Part shown: positions 53,192-61,095 of the stretch, piece by piece | How positions within the stretch are numbered: the stretch's first letter is position 1 | Layout: every line of letters starts with the position of its first letter | Source: Bacteroidales bacterium | GTDB taxonomy: Bacteria; Bacteroidota; Bacteroidia; Bacteroidales; UBA932 | Assembly: GCA_017469845.1 (NCBI GenBank) | Contig: JAFUFP010000049.1 | Span: 103,668-167,667, forward strand | Length of the DNA stretch: 64,000 nt | Reading direction: 5' to 3' | Made by a program: the position numbers and the translations under genes | Notes under the pieces: generated by a model | Seen by the model: only the letters and a program-made list of their open reading frames with translations | Told to the model about the DNA's origin: nothing | The model's database searches: none

Positions 53192-53827
53192 TTATTCTTC
53201 AACGATGTCCATGAGACTCCGGATGAGTCCCTTCGGAACGGAGAATCTGGGGTCAGTGGCGGCGAGAGGTGAAATGATGCTTTCCAGGAAATGGGGCATT
53301 TCCCGACGGTAGACCACCTTCATCGCGCTATTGCGCCTGTCGTCCTCCTGCGCGACCGAATAGGAGACGTTCGCCAGACGGTCGCAGGCTTTCACGAGGG
53401 GAGCGTAGGGAGTCTGCCTTATGCCTTCGTAGTATTTCTCACCGGCCCTTTCGGCCCTTGTCCTTCCCTTGTCGTTGGTGAGGGCGAAGACGATCTCGGT
53501 GGCGAGGAGAGCTTTGTCATTGTCGAACATCTTCTTCGCTTCCTTCATCACATCGTTGTAGGTCATCCTCGCATCCTCAATGGTGTCATGGAAGAATGCT
53601 CCGAAAATGAGCGGAACGACATCGCCTTCATCGGGGCAGACCTCCGGGATATAGGGGATCAGAATGTCCACGACAGCGTCCAGATGAAAGCTGTAGGGCT
53701 TGTCATCGTAGTTCTGGTTGACGCTGTCATGGATCAGGTGGGCGGTGTATTTGATCTTTTCCACCATTTCGGAGTTGGCGTCAAGCAGTGCTTTGAATTC
53801 TTCGGCTGTCATTTTTTTCTTTGTCAT
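53192..53827 (-). CDS. HD-domain phosphohydrolase, SpoT/MESH1-like
   Basis: A 211-residue cytoplasmic protein with an HD fold. His and Asp ligands are in 'YSFHLDAVVDIL', 'GAFFHDTIEDARMTYNDV' and 'VKACDRLANVSYSV'. The H-D-T/V-I-E-D pattern is that of the RelA/SpoT hydrolase domain and its small relatives such as MESH1, so hydrolysis of (p)ppGpp or a similar pyrophosphate is plausible, though not shown by the sequence. No synthetase domain is attached. It is first in a two-gene unit with DIP1984. Confidence 0.82.
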   Translation of the reverse strand: MTKKKMTAEEFKALLDANSEMVEKIKYTAHLIHDSVNQNYDDKPYSFHLDAVVDILIPYIPEVCPDEGDVVPLIFGAFFHDTIEDARMTYNDVMKEAKKMFDNDKALLATEIVFALTNDKGRTRAERAGEKYYEGIRQTPYAPLVKACDRLANVSYSVAQEDDRRNSAMKVVYRREMPHFLESIISPLAATDPRFSVPKGLIRSLMDIVEE

Positions 53828-53836
53828 ATTAATCTA

Positions 53837-53844
53837 CAAAGGTA
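53837..53844 (-). promoter_or_regulatory. -7 box for the HD/DIP1984 unit
   Basis: The minus strand reads TACCTTTG, 9 nt before the ATG at 53827, so the leader would be very short. Confidence 0.55.
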
Positions 53845-53932
53845 CAAAAAGAGCCCGTAAGTTGGCATCTCCTTGGGGGCTTTTGTTTCCTTTTGGGGAA
53901 TAAGGATCTTTTCTCCGGTACCTCCATAAGGG

Positions 53933-53960
53933 AAGGCCAACCCTGTTCCGGGTTGACCTT
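53933..53960 (-). terminator. Probable terminator hairpin of the his operon
   Basis: AAGGTCAACCC / GGGTTGGCCTT (one wobble) with a 6-nt loop, about 52 nt after hisIE. It has no good T tract; a second stem CCTCCC / GGGAGG lies closer to the gene. The rest of the 184-nt gap shows nothing else. Confidence 0.45.
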
Positions 53961-54011
53961 CAGCTTTCGGGTATCCTTTCCTCCCGGCTTTGGGCTGGGG
54001 AAGGGAGGGGA

Positions 54012-54620
54012 TTATTTGTGCCTTGACTGGAGTTCCTTTTCCAGGTCCTCTATGCCGAGACCCTGGCTTGTCAGAAGCACAAGGAGGTGGTAAATGAGGT
54101 CGGAGGCTTCGTAGATGAGCCTTTCCTTGTCCCCCTTCATGGCTTCGATTACCGTCTCCACGGCTTCCTCTCCGACTTTCTGGGCCATTCTGGGGGTGCC
54201 TTTGCGGAACAGGGAAGTGGTGTACGAGCCTTCGGGCATTTGCTCATATCTGCCCTGGATCACCTTCTCCAACTCCCTTATGAAGCCCCTGTGCTCGGGG
54301 ACGTCCTCGCCCCAGCAGGTGGTGGTTCCCTTGTGGCAGGCGGGACCTTCCGGCCTTGCCATCACAAGGATGGTGTCGGCGTCGCAGTCGGCGCTCATGC
54401 TCTCCAGAAGGAGGAAGTTGCCGGAAGTCTCGCCCTTTGTCCAGATGCACTGGCGGCTTCTGCTCCAGAAAGTGACCTTCCCGCTTTCGAGAGACTTTTT
54501 GTAGGCTTCCTCATTCATGTATCCCATCATCAGGACTTTGAGGGTGGAGGAGTCCTGTACGATAGCCGGGACCAGTCCGTCCGGGCTTTTCCTCAGTTCG
54601 TTGAAATCTTTGATCTGCAT
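54012..54620 (-). CDS. hisIE: Bifunctional phosphoribosyl-AMP cyclohydrolase / phosphoribosyl-ATP pyrophosphatase
   Basis: A 202-residue fusion carrying steps 2 and 3 of histidine synthesis. HisI (about 1-110) has 'WSRSRQCIWTKGETSGN', the Asp cluster 'SADCDADTILV' and the zinc Cys/His in 'GPACHKGTTTCWG'. HisE (about 115-202) has 'EGSYTTSLF', 'QKVGEEAVETVIEAM' and 'EASDLIYHLLVLL', which bind magnesium pyrophosphate. It is the last gene of the operon, 44 nt after hisF. Confidence 0.97.
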   Translation of the reverse strand: MQIKDFNELRKSPDGLVPAIVQDSSTLKVLMMGYMNEEAYKKSLESGKVTFWSRSRQCIWTKGETSGNFLLLESMSADCDADTILVMARPEGPACHKGTTTCWGEDVPEHRGFIRELEKVIQGRYEQMPEGSYTTSLFRKGTPRMAQKVGEEAVETVIEAMKGDKERLIYEASDLIYHLLVLLTSQGLGIEDLEKELQSRHK

Positions 54621-54664
54621 ATTGAATGTGTCTATTTGTTCTATACTTTATTGGCTTTTTGCAC

Positions 54665-55420
54665 TTATATCCTCACGCATATCCCCTTGGAGAGTAGCTC
54701 ACGCTTAAGTTCGGGGATCGTTATCTCCCCGAAGTGGAATATGCTGGCGGCGAGGGCGGCGTCGGCGTATCCGTCGGCAAGGACCTCAGCTATGTGGGTG
54801 GAATTCCCCGCACCTCCGGAAGCTATGACGGGGATGGAAAGTTCCTCGTTGAAACGGCGGTACACTTCCAGGGGATAGCCCTTTTTCATGCCGTCATGGT
54901 CCATCGAAGTGAAAAGGATCTCTCCGGCGCCCCTTTCCTGGACCTCCTTTGCCCAGGAGAAGAGTTCGATGTCCGTCATCCTGGAACCTCCGTGGGTTGA
55001 CAGTCTCCACGTCCCTTCCACGTTCCTCGCGTCGATGGCGACCACCACGAACTGGCTTCCGTACGAAGCCGCTATCCTTCCGATGAGGGAAGGGTCGGCG
55101 ACCGCGGCGCTGTTTATGCTGATCTTGTCCGCTCCGGCGTCAAGAAGTCTCGCCGCGTCATCGTACGAGGAGATCCCTCCTCCCACGGTGAAGGGGATGT
55201 TGATCTCTTCGGAGATTCTCCCCACGAGGTCGAGGAAAGTCTTCCTTCCTTCACGGGAGGCGCTGATGTCGAGGTACACAAGTTCATCAGCCCCCTGGTC
55301 GGAGTAGGCCTTGCCCATTTCGACGGGGTCCCCGACTGTCCTGAGGTTCACGAAGTTTATTCCTTTTACAGTCTTGCCTTCACGTACGTCAAGGCACGGT
55401 ATTATCCTTTTTGCGAGCAT
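54665..55420 (-). CDS. hisF: Imidazole glycerol phosphate synthase, cyclase subunit
   Basis: A 251-residue (beta/alpha)8 barrel. With HisH it converts PRFAR and ammonia to imidazole glycerol phosphate and AICAR. The catalytic Asp of strand 1 is in 'IIPCLDVREGKTVKGINF' (Asp11) and the second Asp in 'VVVAIDARNVEG'. Both phosphate sites ('VGGGISSYDDAARLLDAGADKISINS' and 'ASGGAGN') are intact. It follows hisA by 7 nt. Confidence 0.97.
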   Translation of the reverse strand: MLAKRIIPCLDVREGKTVKGINFVNLRTVGDPVEMGKAYSDQGADELVYLDISASREGRKTFLDLVGRISEEINIPFTVGGGISSYDDAARLLDAGADKISINSAAVADPSLIGRIAASYGSQFVVVAIDARNVEGTWRLSTHGGSRMTDIELFSWAKEVQERGAGEILFTSMDHDGMKKGYPLEVYRRFNEELSIPVIASGGAGNSTHIAEVLADGYADAALAASIFHFGEITIPELKRELLSKGICVRI

Positions 55421-55427
55421 ATCCTCT

Positions 55428-56168
55428 TTACGCTTTGTCGTTATTGCCTTGGCGGGTGCAAAGGTAGCGCAGCCTTTCCATGCTTATCCTCCCTTCGTAG
55501 ATGGCCTTGCCCACGATCACGCTGCGAAGACCCGCTTCCTCCAGACGGAGAATGTCCTCCTCGGAGGAAATGCCTCCGCTCACGGAAATCTCCCTTGAAG
55601 GGTACTTCGCTTGGAGGGCTGCGTAGTAGGCGGTATCAACCCCCTGGAGCATCCCGTCCCGCGAAATGTCGGTGCACAGGACTTTCTCTATGTCGGGGAA
55701 AGAGTCCATCAGCTCTTCCGGAGTGAGGGCAGAAGTCTTCATCCAACCGTGGGTCGCGACCTTCCCTTCGGAGAAGTCGACACCGAGGATGAGCCTTCCG
55801 GGGCCGACGATTCCGGCCCATTCCTTCACTTTTTCCGGGGCGGTGACGGCGGTGGAGCCTATTATCGCCCAGTTCGCTCCCATCGCTATGACCTTTTCAA
55901 GGGAAGAGGTGGAACGGATTCCGCCGCCGTATTCGACTTTGAGGGAAGTGCGTGACAGGATTTCCGTCAGTACGGAAAGGTTCCTGGGTTCTCCGCATTT
56001 CGCGCCGTCGAGGTCAACGAGGTGCAGCCTTCTGACCCCGGAGCGGCTGTATTCGAGGGCCATTTCGAGGGGAGAGGCGTCATACACCTTCTCACGGGCG
56101 TAGTCGCCTTTTGTGAGGCGGACGCACCTTCCGCCTATCATGTCTATCGCCGGTATTATCTCGATCAT
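55428..56168 (-). CDS. hisA: ProFAR isomerase
   Basis: A 246-residue (beta/alpha)8 barrel, homologous to HisF, that performs an Amadori rearrangement of ProFAR to PRFAR. Motifs are 'IIPAIDMIGGRCVRLTKGD' (base Asp9), 'LKVEYGGGIRS', 'CTDISRDGMLQGVD' (acid Asp) and 'SVSGGISSEED'. The length is normal. It lies between hisH and hisF as in enteric operons. Confidence 0.96.
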   Translation of the reverse strand: MIEIIPAIDMIGGRCVRLTKGDYAREKVYDASPLEMALEYSRSGVRRLHLVDLDGAKCGEPRNLSVLTEILSRTSLKVEYGGGIRSTSSLEKVIAMGANWAIIGSTAVTAPEKVKEWAGIVGPGRLILGVDFSEGKVATHGWMKTSALTPEELMDSFPDIEKVLCTDISRDGMLQGVDTAYYAALQAKYPSREISVSGGISSEEDILRLEEAGLRSVIVGKAIYEGRISMERLRYLCTRQGNNDKA

Positions 56169-56198
56169 ATGTGAGTCTGTCTTTTTTCGGTGGATTGA

Positions 56199-56828
56199 CT
56201 ACAGTGAAAGGAAGTTGCGAAGGATCGCTTCTCCCGTCGGGCCGCTTTTCTCGGGATGGAACTGGCATCCGAGGAAATTGTCATTGCAGAGGACGGCGCT
56301 GAAAGCGTGGCCTCCGTAGGAGGTTACCGCCGCCGTGGAAGAGGAAAGGGTGGCCGCGAAGGAATGCACGTAGTAGACGTACGATCCCTCGGAAATCCCT
56401 TCCAGAAGGGGAGTGCCCCAACTTCCATTGGCGGGGGAGATGCTGTTCCATCCCATGTGGGGAATTTTCACCTTTTCGGTGCTTTCTTCCCCGGAAAGGT
56501 CTGTTATCCTCTTCACTTCGGAAGGGAATATCCCCATGCAGGTGGCGTCCCCTTCGTCGGAGCGGAGGCTCATAAGCTGAAGTCCTATGCATATTCCGAG
56601 GACGGGGACCCTCAGGGTCGGGATGAAGGAGTCGAGGCCCCTTTCACGGAGTTTCCCCATGGCGGTGGAAGCTTCCCCCACTCCGGGGAGGATCACCCTG
56701 TCGCAGGATGAGAGTACCTCGGGAAGGGCGGAGACGACGGGGTCGCCCCCGGCTTTTCTCACCGCGTTGATCACGGACCGGAGATTGCCGGCGTCATAGT
56801 CGACTATTCCCACTTTGTTCTTTACCAT
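56199..56828 (-). CDS. hisH: Imidazole glycerol phosphate synthase, glutaminase subunit
   Basis: A 209-residue class I amidotransferase that supplies ammonia from glutamine to HisF. The nucleophile Cys is in 'VLGICIGLQLMSLRSDEG', and the His and Glu of the triad in 'LGCQFHPEKSG'. 'PHMGWNSI' and 'YYVHSFAA' are HisH-specific blocks. It is 14 nt after the hisCB gene and 30 nt before hisA. Confidence 0.96.
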   Translation of the reverse strand: MVKNKVGIVDYDAGNLRSVINAVRKAGGDPVVSALPEVLSSCDRVILPGVGEASTAMGKLRERGLDSFIPTLRVPVLGICIGLQLMSLRSDEGDATCMGIFPSEVKRITDLSGEESTEKVKIPHMGWNSISPANGSWGTPLLEGISEGSYVYYVHSFAATLSSSTAAVTSYGGHAFSAVLCNDNFLGCQFHPEKSGPTGEAILRNFLSL

Positions 56829-56842
56829 CGGTACCGTACTTT

Positions 56843-58507
56843 TCAGATTACACCTTTGCTCGAGGGCATCTCGAACGGGGAAGGGGTCCTTGTTATCGCC
56901 ATGCGGAGAGCCCTGGCGAAGGCCTTGAATACTCCCTCGGCCTTGTGGTGGTCATTCTCTCCGGTGGCTTTTATGTGGAGGTTGCACCTCAGCTCACAGC
57001 AAAGGCTCTTGAAGAAATGCTCCATCATGTCGGTGGGAACGTCTCCGACGTATTCCCGCTTGAACTCAACTTCCCACCTGAAGTCTATCCTTCCGCCTAG
57101 GTCCAGAAGGACCGCCGCGTCGCATTCGTCCATGGGGAGGCAGAATCCGTACCGCCCTATTCCGGCTTTGCTGCCGAGGGCCTGACGGATGGCGTCTCCG
57201 AGGGCTATGCCAACGTCTTCGATCGTGTGGTGTTCGTCTATCTCGAGGTCGCCTTTCGCCGTAATGTCCAGTGTGAATCCTCCGTGCCGGCCGATCTGGC
57301 TCAGCATATGGTCGAAGAAGCCAAGTCCGGTAGAAACCTTTCCTCCTGCTCCTCCGTCGAGGTCCACTCTTATCTCGATGTCGGTTTCGGAGGTCTTTCT
57401 CCTCAGAGAAAACTTCCGGTTGTCTTCGGGAGTGGGGGCTGAGGCTGTCACCTTGATCTGTGATGAAACATCCCCGTATGAAGAAAGGGCGGAAAGCAGT
57501 TCGTCATTCTGGAGAGGTGTTCCGACCGTTATGCGGAGACACCCTTCACAAAGGGGCTGGGTCGTACGGTTGCGGACGATTATCCCCTTTGATATGAGGA
57601 AATCGTACATGGCGTTCGCGTCGTCGGTCCTTATGAGAAGGAAGTTCGCCTCGCTCGGGTAGATTTCCTTTATGCAGGGAAGGGATGAAAGACAGGAACG
57701 GAGCCTTTCCCTTTCGGAGAGTATCTCACGTACGTGCCTTTCCTTGAGCGAAGGGTCAAGCCACTGGAGAACGGTGTTCTGCGTGAGGACACTCAGGTTG
57801 TAGGGATATTTCACCATATCGAAAAGGGAGATTATCCTTTCCGAAGAGAAGGCGAGTCCGGTCCTCGTTCCGGCCATTCCCCAGGCCTTGGAGAAGGTCT
57901 GGAGGATGATGAGGTTCGGGAAGGAGGACAGTTCTTCCATCATGCTGCCTTCCGAAGAGAAGTCGACATATGCTTCGTCGAGGACCACTATCCCGCCGAA
58001 ACGGGAGCATATCTCCCTGATCTGGCTTTTGGGAAGGGCGTTCGCCGTGGGGTTGTTCGGCGAGCAGAGGAAAAGAAGTTTCGAGTTCCCGTCAGCGGCG
58101 GAAAGGATCTTTTCCGTATCGAGGGAGAAATCCTTCTCGAGAAGGACTTTCCTCATTCCGATGTCATTCGTCGCGGCGGCGACGGTGTACATCCCGTAGC
58201 TCGGCCACATCGAGATGGCGTTGTCAATTCCCGGGCGGCAGAACACCCTGAAGCAAAGGTCTATGGCTTCGTCACTTCCGTTTCCGAGGAAGATGTTCTC
58301 CACCTTTGCTCCCTTGATGGCTGATATCCTTTCCTTGAGTTCCTTCTGCCTCGGGTCAGGATAACGGTTGATCCCGTTGCAATAAGGGCTCTCGTTGGCG
58401 TCAAGGAAGACTCCGAGGCTTCCTCCGGAGTATTCGTCCCTCGCTGTGGAGTAGGGTGACAGGGAGAGTATGTTGGGGCGTACCAGGCGGTCTATATTGT
58501 TGTCCAT
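56843..58507 (-). CDS. hisCB: HisC-HisB fusion: histidinol-phosphate aminotransferase / imidazoleglycerol-phosphate dehydratase
   Basis: A 554-residue fusion. Residues 1-345 are HisC, a fold-type I PLP enzyme: 'LDANESPY', '[11 protein letters not shown]', '[11 protein letters not shown]', '[10 protein letters not shown]' and the PLP Lys207 in '[14 protein letters not shown]'. Residues about 366-554 are the HisB dehydratase with both manganese motifs ('[10 protein letters not shown]' and '[14 protein letters not shown]'). A short linker joins them with no stop. The HAD histidinol-phosphatase that precedes the dehydratase in E. coli-type HisB is absent; HisC sits in its place. Both halves look catalytically intact. 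The product would cover steps 6 and 7 of the pathway. Confidence 0.93.
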   Translation of the reverse strand: MDNNIDRLVRPNILSLSPYSTARDEYSGGSLGVFLDANESPYCNGINRYPDPRQKELKERISAIKGAKVENIFLGNGSDEAIDLCFRVFCRPGIDNAISMWPSYGMYTVAAATNDIGMRKVLLEKDFSLDTEKILSAADGNSKLLFLCSPNNPTANALPKSQIREICSRFGGIVVLDEAYVDFSSEGSMMEELSSFPNLIILQTFSKAWGMAGTRTGLAFSSERIISLFDMVKYPYNLSVLTQNTVLQWLDPSLKERHVREILSERERLRSCLSSLPCIKEIYPSEANFLLIRTDDANAMYDFLISKGIIVRNRTTQPLCEGCLRITVGTPLQNDELLSALSSYGDVSSQIKVTASAPTPEDNRKFSLRRKTSETDIEIRVDLDGGAGGKVSTGLGFFDHMLSQIGRHGGFTLDITAKGDLEIDEHHTIEDVGIALGDAIRQALGSKAGIGRYGFCLPMDECDAAVLLDLGGRIDFRWEVEFKREYVGDVPTDMMEHFFKSLCCELRCNLHIKATGENDHHKAEGVFKAFARALRMAITRTPSPFEMPSSKGVI

Positions 58508-58538
58508 GGCGGTATTATTCTATGTTTGTCTTGTTCGT

Positions 58539-59849
58539 TCATTCTCCGAAATATGACCCCGAAAGGCTTCCCATCCTCACTTTGACGGCTGCGGCGTGGG
58601 CGTCGAGACCCTCACCTTCGGCCATTGTGATGATGGTCGGGGAAAGATTCTTGAGTCCTCCGGGAGTGAGTTCCTGGACCGTGAACTTTCTCATGAAGCT
58701 TTCCGTGCAGACTCCTCCGAAGGAGCGAGCCCAGCCGCTCGTGGGGAGCGTGTGGTTGGTTCCCGAGGCGTAGTCTCCGGCGCTTTCGGGGGAGTAGTTC
58801 CCGATGAATACGCTTCCGGCCGCGCTGATCTTTTCAAGCATCTCGTAGGGGTCCTTGACCGACAGGATGAGGTGCTCGGGGGCGTAGTGGTCAGCGATGG
58901 CGGCCATCCTTTCCCTGTAGTCTTCACCCGTGAATATCACCGTCCGGCTCTTGGACAGCGACCCTTCTATGGCTGAACTTCGGGGAAGGTCCTTCTTCAG
59001 GAGTTCGATGCTTTCGGAGACCCTCTGGGCGAATTCTTCACTCCCGCATACGAGAACGACCTGACTGTCGGCTCCGTGCTCGGCCTGTGAAAGGAGGTCG
59101 GCGGCGACGAAGGAAGGGACGGCGCTGCTGTCGGCGAGGACCATCACTTCGGAAGGACCGGCCGGCATGTCGATCGCGACCCTCGTCAGACCCAGCATCT
59201 GTTTCGCCTTCATGACGAAGCGGTTACCGGGGCCGAAGATCTTGTCCCTTCTGGGGATGGACTCCGTACCGTATGCCATGGCGGCTATCGCCTGCGCTCC
59301 TCCCGCCTTGTAGATGGAAGAAATTCCGCAAAGGGATGCGGCGAAGAGGATAGTGGGGTTGACGCTGCCGTCCTTCGAAGGGGGAGTGCAGAGGATGATG
59401 TCGGGACATCCGGCGACCTTGGCGGGGATGGCCAGCATCAGAAGGGTGGAGAAAAGGGGAGCGGTGCCTCCCGGGATGTAGAGTCCGACCCTCTTTATCG
59501 GGGAAGCCATCTGGGTGCATGTGACCCCTGGTGAAGTCTCGACTGTGACAGGAGAGGGAAGCTCCGCCTCGTGGAACTTCCATATGTTGGCATAGGCCGC
59601 TTCAAGGGCGTCCTTCATCTCCTGGGGCACCTTGGATGAGGCCTCGGCGATCTCCTCGGGGGAGACTCTGAGGGAAGAAAGGGAGATGCCGTCGATTTCA
59701 AGGGCGAGTTCCCGGAGGGCTTTGTCCCCGTCACGTTTCACCCTCTCAAGGATGTTCCTTACGATCTCTTCGGCCTTGGGATCGTCCTGGAAAGGGCGCT
59801 CCGATATCTCGTCGAAGAGTGAGTCGGGGGGATTGAGGTATGTTTTCAT
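58539..59849 (-). CDS. hisD: Histidinol dehydrogenase
   Basis: A 436-residue zinc enzyme that oxidises histidinol to histidine in two NAD-dependent steps. 'GLYIPGGTAPLFSTLLMLAIPAKVAG', 'KIFGPGNRFVMKAKQML', 'IDMPAGPSEVMVLAD', 'LLSQAEHGADSQ' and 'APEHLIL' are conserved, with zinc and catalytic residues in the last two. The ATG at 59849 gives 'MKTYLNPPDSLFDEIS'; upstream in-frame codons extend toward hisG and are not conserved in the family. It is second in the operon. Confidence 0.97.
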   Translation of the reverse strand: MKTYLNPPDSLFDEISERPFQDDPKAEEIVRNILERVKRDGDKALRELALEIDGISLSSLRVSPEEIAEASSKVPQEMKDALEAAYANIWKFHEAELPSPVTVETSPGVTCTQMASPIKRVGLYIPGGTAPLFSTLLMLAIPAKVAGCPDIILCTPPSKDGSVNPTILFAASLCGISSIYKAGGAQAIAAMAYGTESIPRRDKIFGPGNRFVMKAKQMLGLTRVAIDMPAGPSEVMVLADSSAVPSFVAADLLSQAEHGADSQVVLVCGSEEFAQRVSESIELLKKDLPRSSAIEGSLSKSRTVIFTGEDYRERMAAIADHYAPEHLILSVKDPYEMLEKISAAGSVFIGNYSPESAGDYASGTNHTLPTSGWARSFGGVCTESFMRKFTVQELTPGGLKNLSPTIITMAEGEGLDAHAAAVKVRMGSLSGSYFGE

Positions 59850-59905
59850 GGGGTGATGTTTTCTTGATTGCATCGGCATGGAGATCCCATACCCTATTAT
59901 TCATA

Positions 59906-60793
59906 TTAAAGGACAAGTTTCTCCACTCCGAGAACGAGGATGCCTTCGGCACCGATTTCCTTGAGTCGCTCGATCTTCTCCCAAAGGACGTCGCTGTCGA
60001 CGACAGAGTGAAGGGAATACCATCCGCTCTGGGCAAGGGGAAGAACCGTCGGGCTTCTCATCGCAGGCACGATCTCGATGGCCTTGTCGAGGGCTTCGGC
60101 GGGAATGTTCATGAGCAGGTATTTCTTTCCGCGGCTGCCCTTGACGGAGCGGAAGCGGAAACGAAGCTGTTCGAGGGAGGCTTTCCTTTCGGGGGAGAGG
60201 CTCTTTCCGCCGATGAGGACAGCTTCGCTTTCGACGACCCTCTCGACTTCCTTGAGACCGTTTTTACGGAGGGTTCCGCCCGAGGATACGATATCGAAGA
60301 TGGCATCGGCCATTCCGATCGCTGGGGCGACTTCAACGCTTCCGGCGATGGTCTCGATTCCAGCATTGACACCGTTGTCGGAGAGGAACCTGCGGAGAAT
60401 CTCCGGATAGGAGGTGGCTATCCTCTTTCCTTCAAGGGAAGAGGGGCCTTCGTACCCGGTACCGTTGGGAACGGCGATTGAAAGGCGGCATCCGCCGAAT
60501 CCGAGCTTTTCGAGGATCTCCACGTCGTATCCCTTCTCAAGGACTTCGTTGTATCCCACAATGCCGATGTCGGCGGCTCCCGAGTCGACCGCTCCGGGGA
60601 TGTCGTCGTCACGAAGGTAGAGAATCTCCATGGGGAAAGTCTCGCTTCTTGAGAGGAACTTCCTTGAAGAGTCCCCGACGCTGACGCCGGATTGGATGAG
60701 AAGTTCGGTGCTGTCTTCATTGAGGCGCCCTTTTGTCTGGATGGCTATCCTGAGGATACCTTCCTCGCGCCCTTCCTTTTTGAATGTGTCCAT
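59906..60793 (-). CDS. hisG: ATP phosphoribosyltransferase, long form
   Basis: A 295-residue enzyme for the first, feedback-controlled step: ATP plus PRPP to phosphoribosyl-ATP. 'LRIAIQTKGRLNEDSTELL' is the start of the catalytic region, and 'DIGIVGYNEVLEKG' and 'DAIFDIVSSGGTLRKNGL' form the PRPP site. The C-terminal 75 residues ('YLLMNIPAEALDKAIEIVPAMRSPTVLPL') are the regulatory ACT/PII-like domain that binds histidine, so no HisZ is needed. It is preceded by a leader peptide and attenuator, the first gene after them. Confidence 0.97.
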   Translation of the reverse strand: MDTFKKEGREEGILRIAIQTKGRLNEDSTELLIQSGVSVGDSSRKFLSRSETFPMEILYLRDDDIPGAVDSGAADIGIVGYNEVLEKGYDVEILEKLGFGGCRLSIAVPNGTGYEGPSSLEGKRIATSYPEILRRFLSDNGVNAGIETIAGSVEVAPAIGMADAIFDIVSSGGTLRKNGLKEVERVVESEAVLIGGKSLSPERKASLEQLRFRFRSVKGSRGKKYLLMNIPAEALDKAIEIVPAMRSPTVLPLAQSGWYSLHSVVDSDVLWEKIERLKEIGAEGILVLGVEKLVL

Positions 60794-60827
60794 ATGTTGT
60801 CCGTTTTATTATTTGTTCGCGATAAAT

Positions 60828-60865
60828 CAAAAATGCAGGCCTTCACCACCGGTGAGGGTCTGCAT
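60828..60865 (-). terminator. Attenuator terminator of the his operon
   Basis: On the minus strand the outer stem ATGCAG / CTGCAT and the inner stem CCCTCACC / GGTGAAGG (one C-A mismatch) form a long hairpin, followed by TTTTTG. It lies between the leader peptide stop and hisG, 35 nt before the hisG start, so it would stop transcription before the structural genes. Confidence 0.85.
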
Positions 60866-60930
60866 CATGTTCCTATAGCGTGTCGCTTCGTTCACTTTAG
60901 GCGCATACTTTGCCGACCCCCGCACTGCGG
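60854..60930 (-). promoter_or_regulatory. Antiterminator elements of the his leader
   Basis: The minus-strand segment GGGGGTCGGC (60912-60921), at the end of the leader ORF, can pair with GCAGACCCTC (60854-60863) in nine of ten positions, which would destroy the terminator's 5' arm. A competing hairpin CCGC-AGT-GCGG (60920-60930) lies directly after the His codons. A ribosome stalled on the His codons would expose the first segment, and one at the stop codon would cover it. Confidence 0.75.
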
Positions 60931-60968
60931 TGGTGATGGTGATGATGGCCGTGAAGAAGTGTATACAT
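60897..60968 (-). CDS. hisL: his operon leader peptide
   Basis: A 23-codon ORF from ATG at 60968 to TAA at 60897. It reads M-Y-T-L-L, then H-G-H-H-H-H-H-H, then R-S-A-G-V-G-K-V-C-A. Seven of eight consecutive residues are His (codons CAC, then CAT CAT CAC CAT CAC CAC). It is located between the promoter and the terminator hairpin, upstream of hisG. This is the layout of the enteric HisL peptide, whose translation measures charged tRNA-His. It is too short for usual gene callers. The reading frame was checked base by base. Confidence 0.88.
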   Translation of the reverse strand: MYTLLHGHHHHHHRSAGVGKVCA

Positions 60969-60996
60969 CTGTTTCTTTTAGTCGTTTGTACTGTCG

Positions 60997-61026
60997 CTAA
61001 GGTAGGCAAAAAAACTGAAAGAGCAA
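60997..61026 (-). promoter_or_regulatory. Predicted his operon promoter
   Basis: On the minus strand: TTG (61024-61026), a 19-nt spacer and TACCTTAG (60997-61004), one mismatch from TAnnTTTG. Transcription would start about 20-25 nt before the leader peptide and about 200 nt before hisG. Confidence 0.6.
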
Positions 61027-61095
61027 GCATCTGCGTGAAAAACTGCACTTTGGATGCTCCTTAAATCGTTTTTTGTTCCGGAAGGGTTACGATTT

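Noticed and set aside
60827..61048. A 73-codon frame overlapping the leader peptide, which reads 'TAIITITTA' like a threonine leader.
   Set aside because: It is the other frame of the same CAT/CAC run. The operon makes histidine, and the short frame with its own ATG and a stop before the terminator explains the region better.
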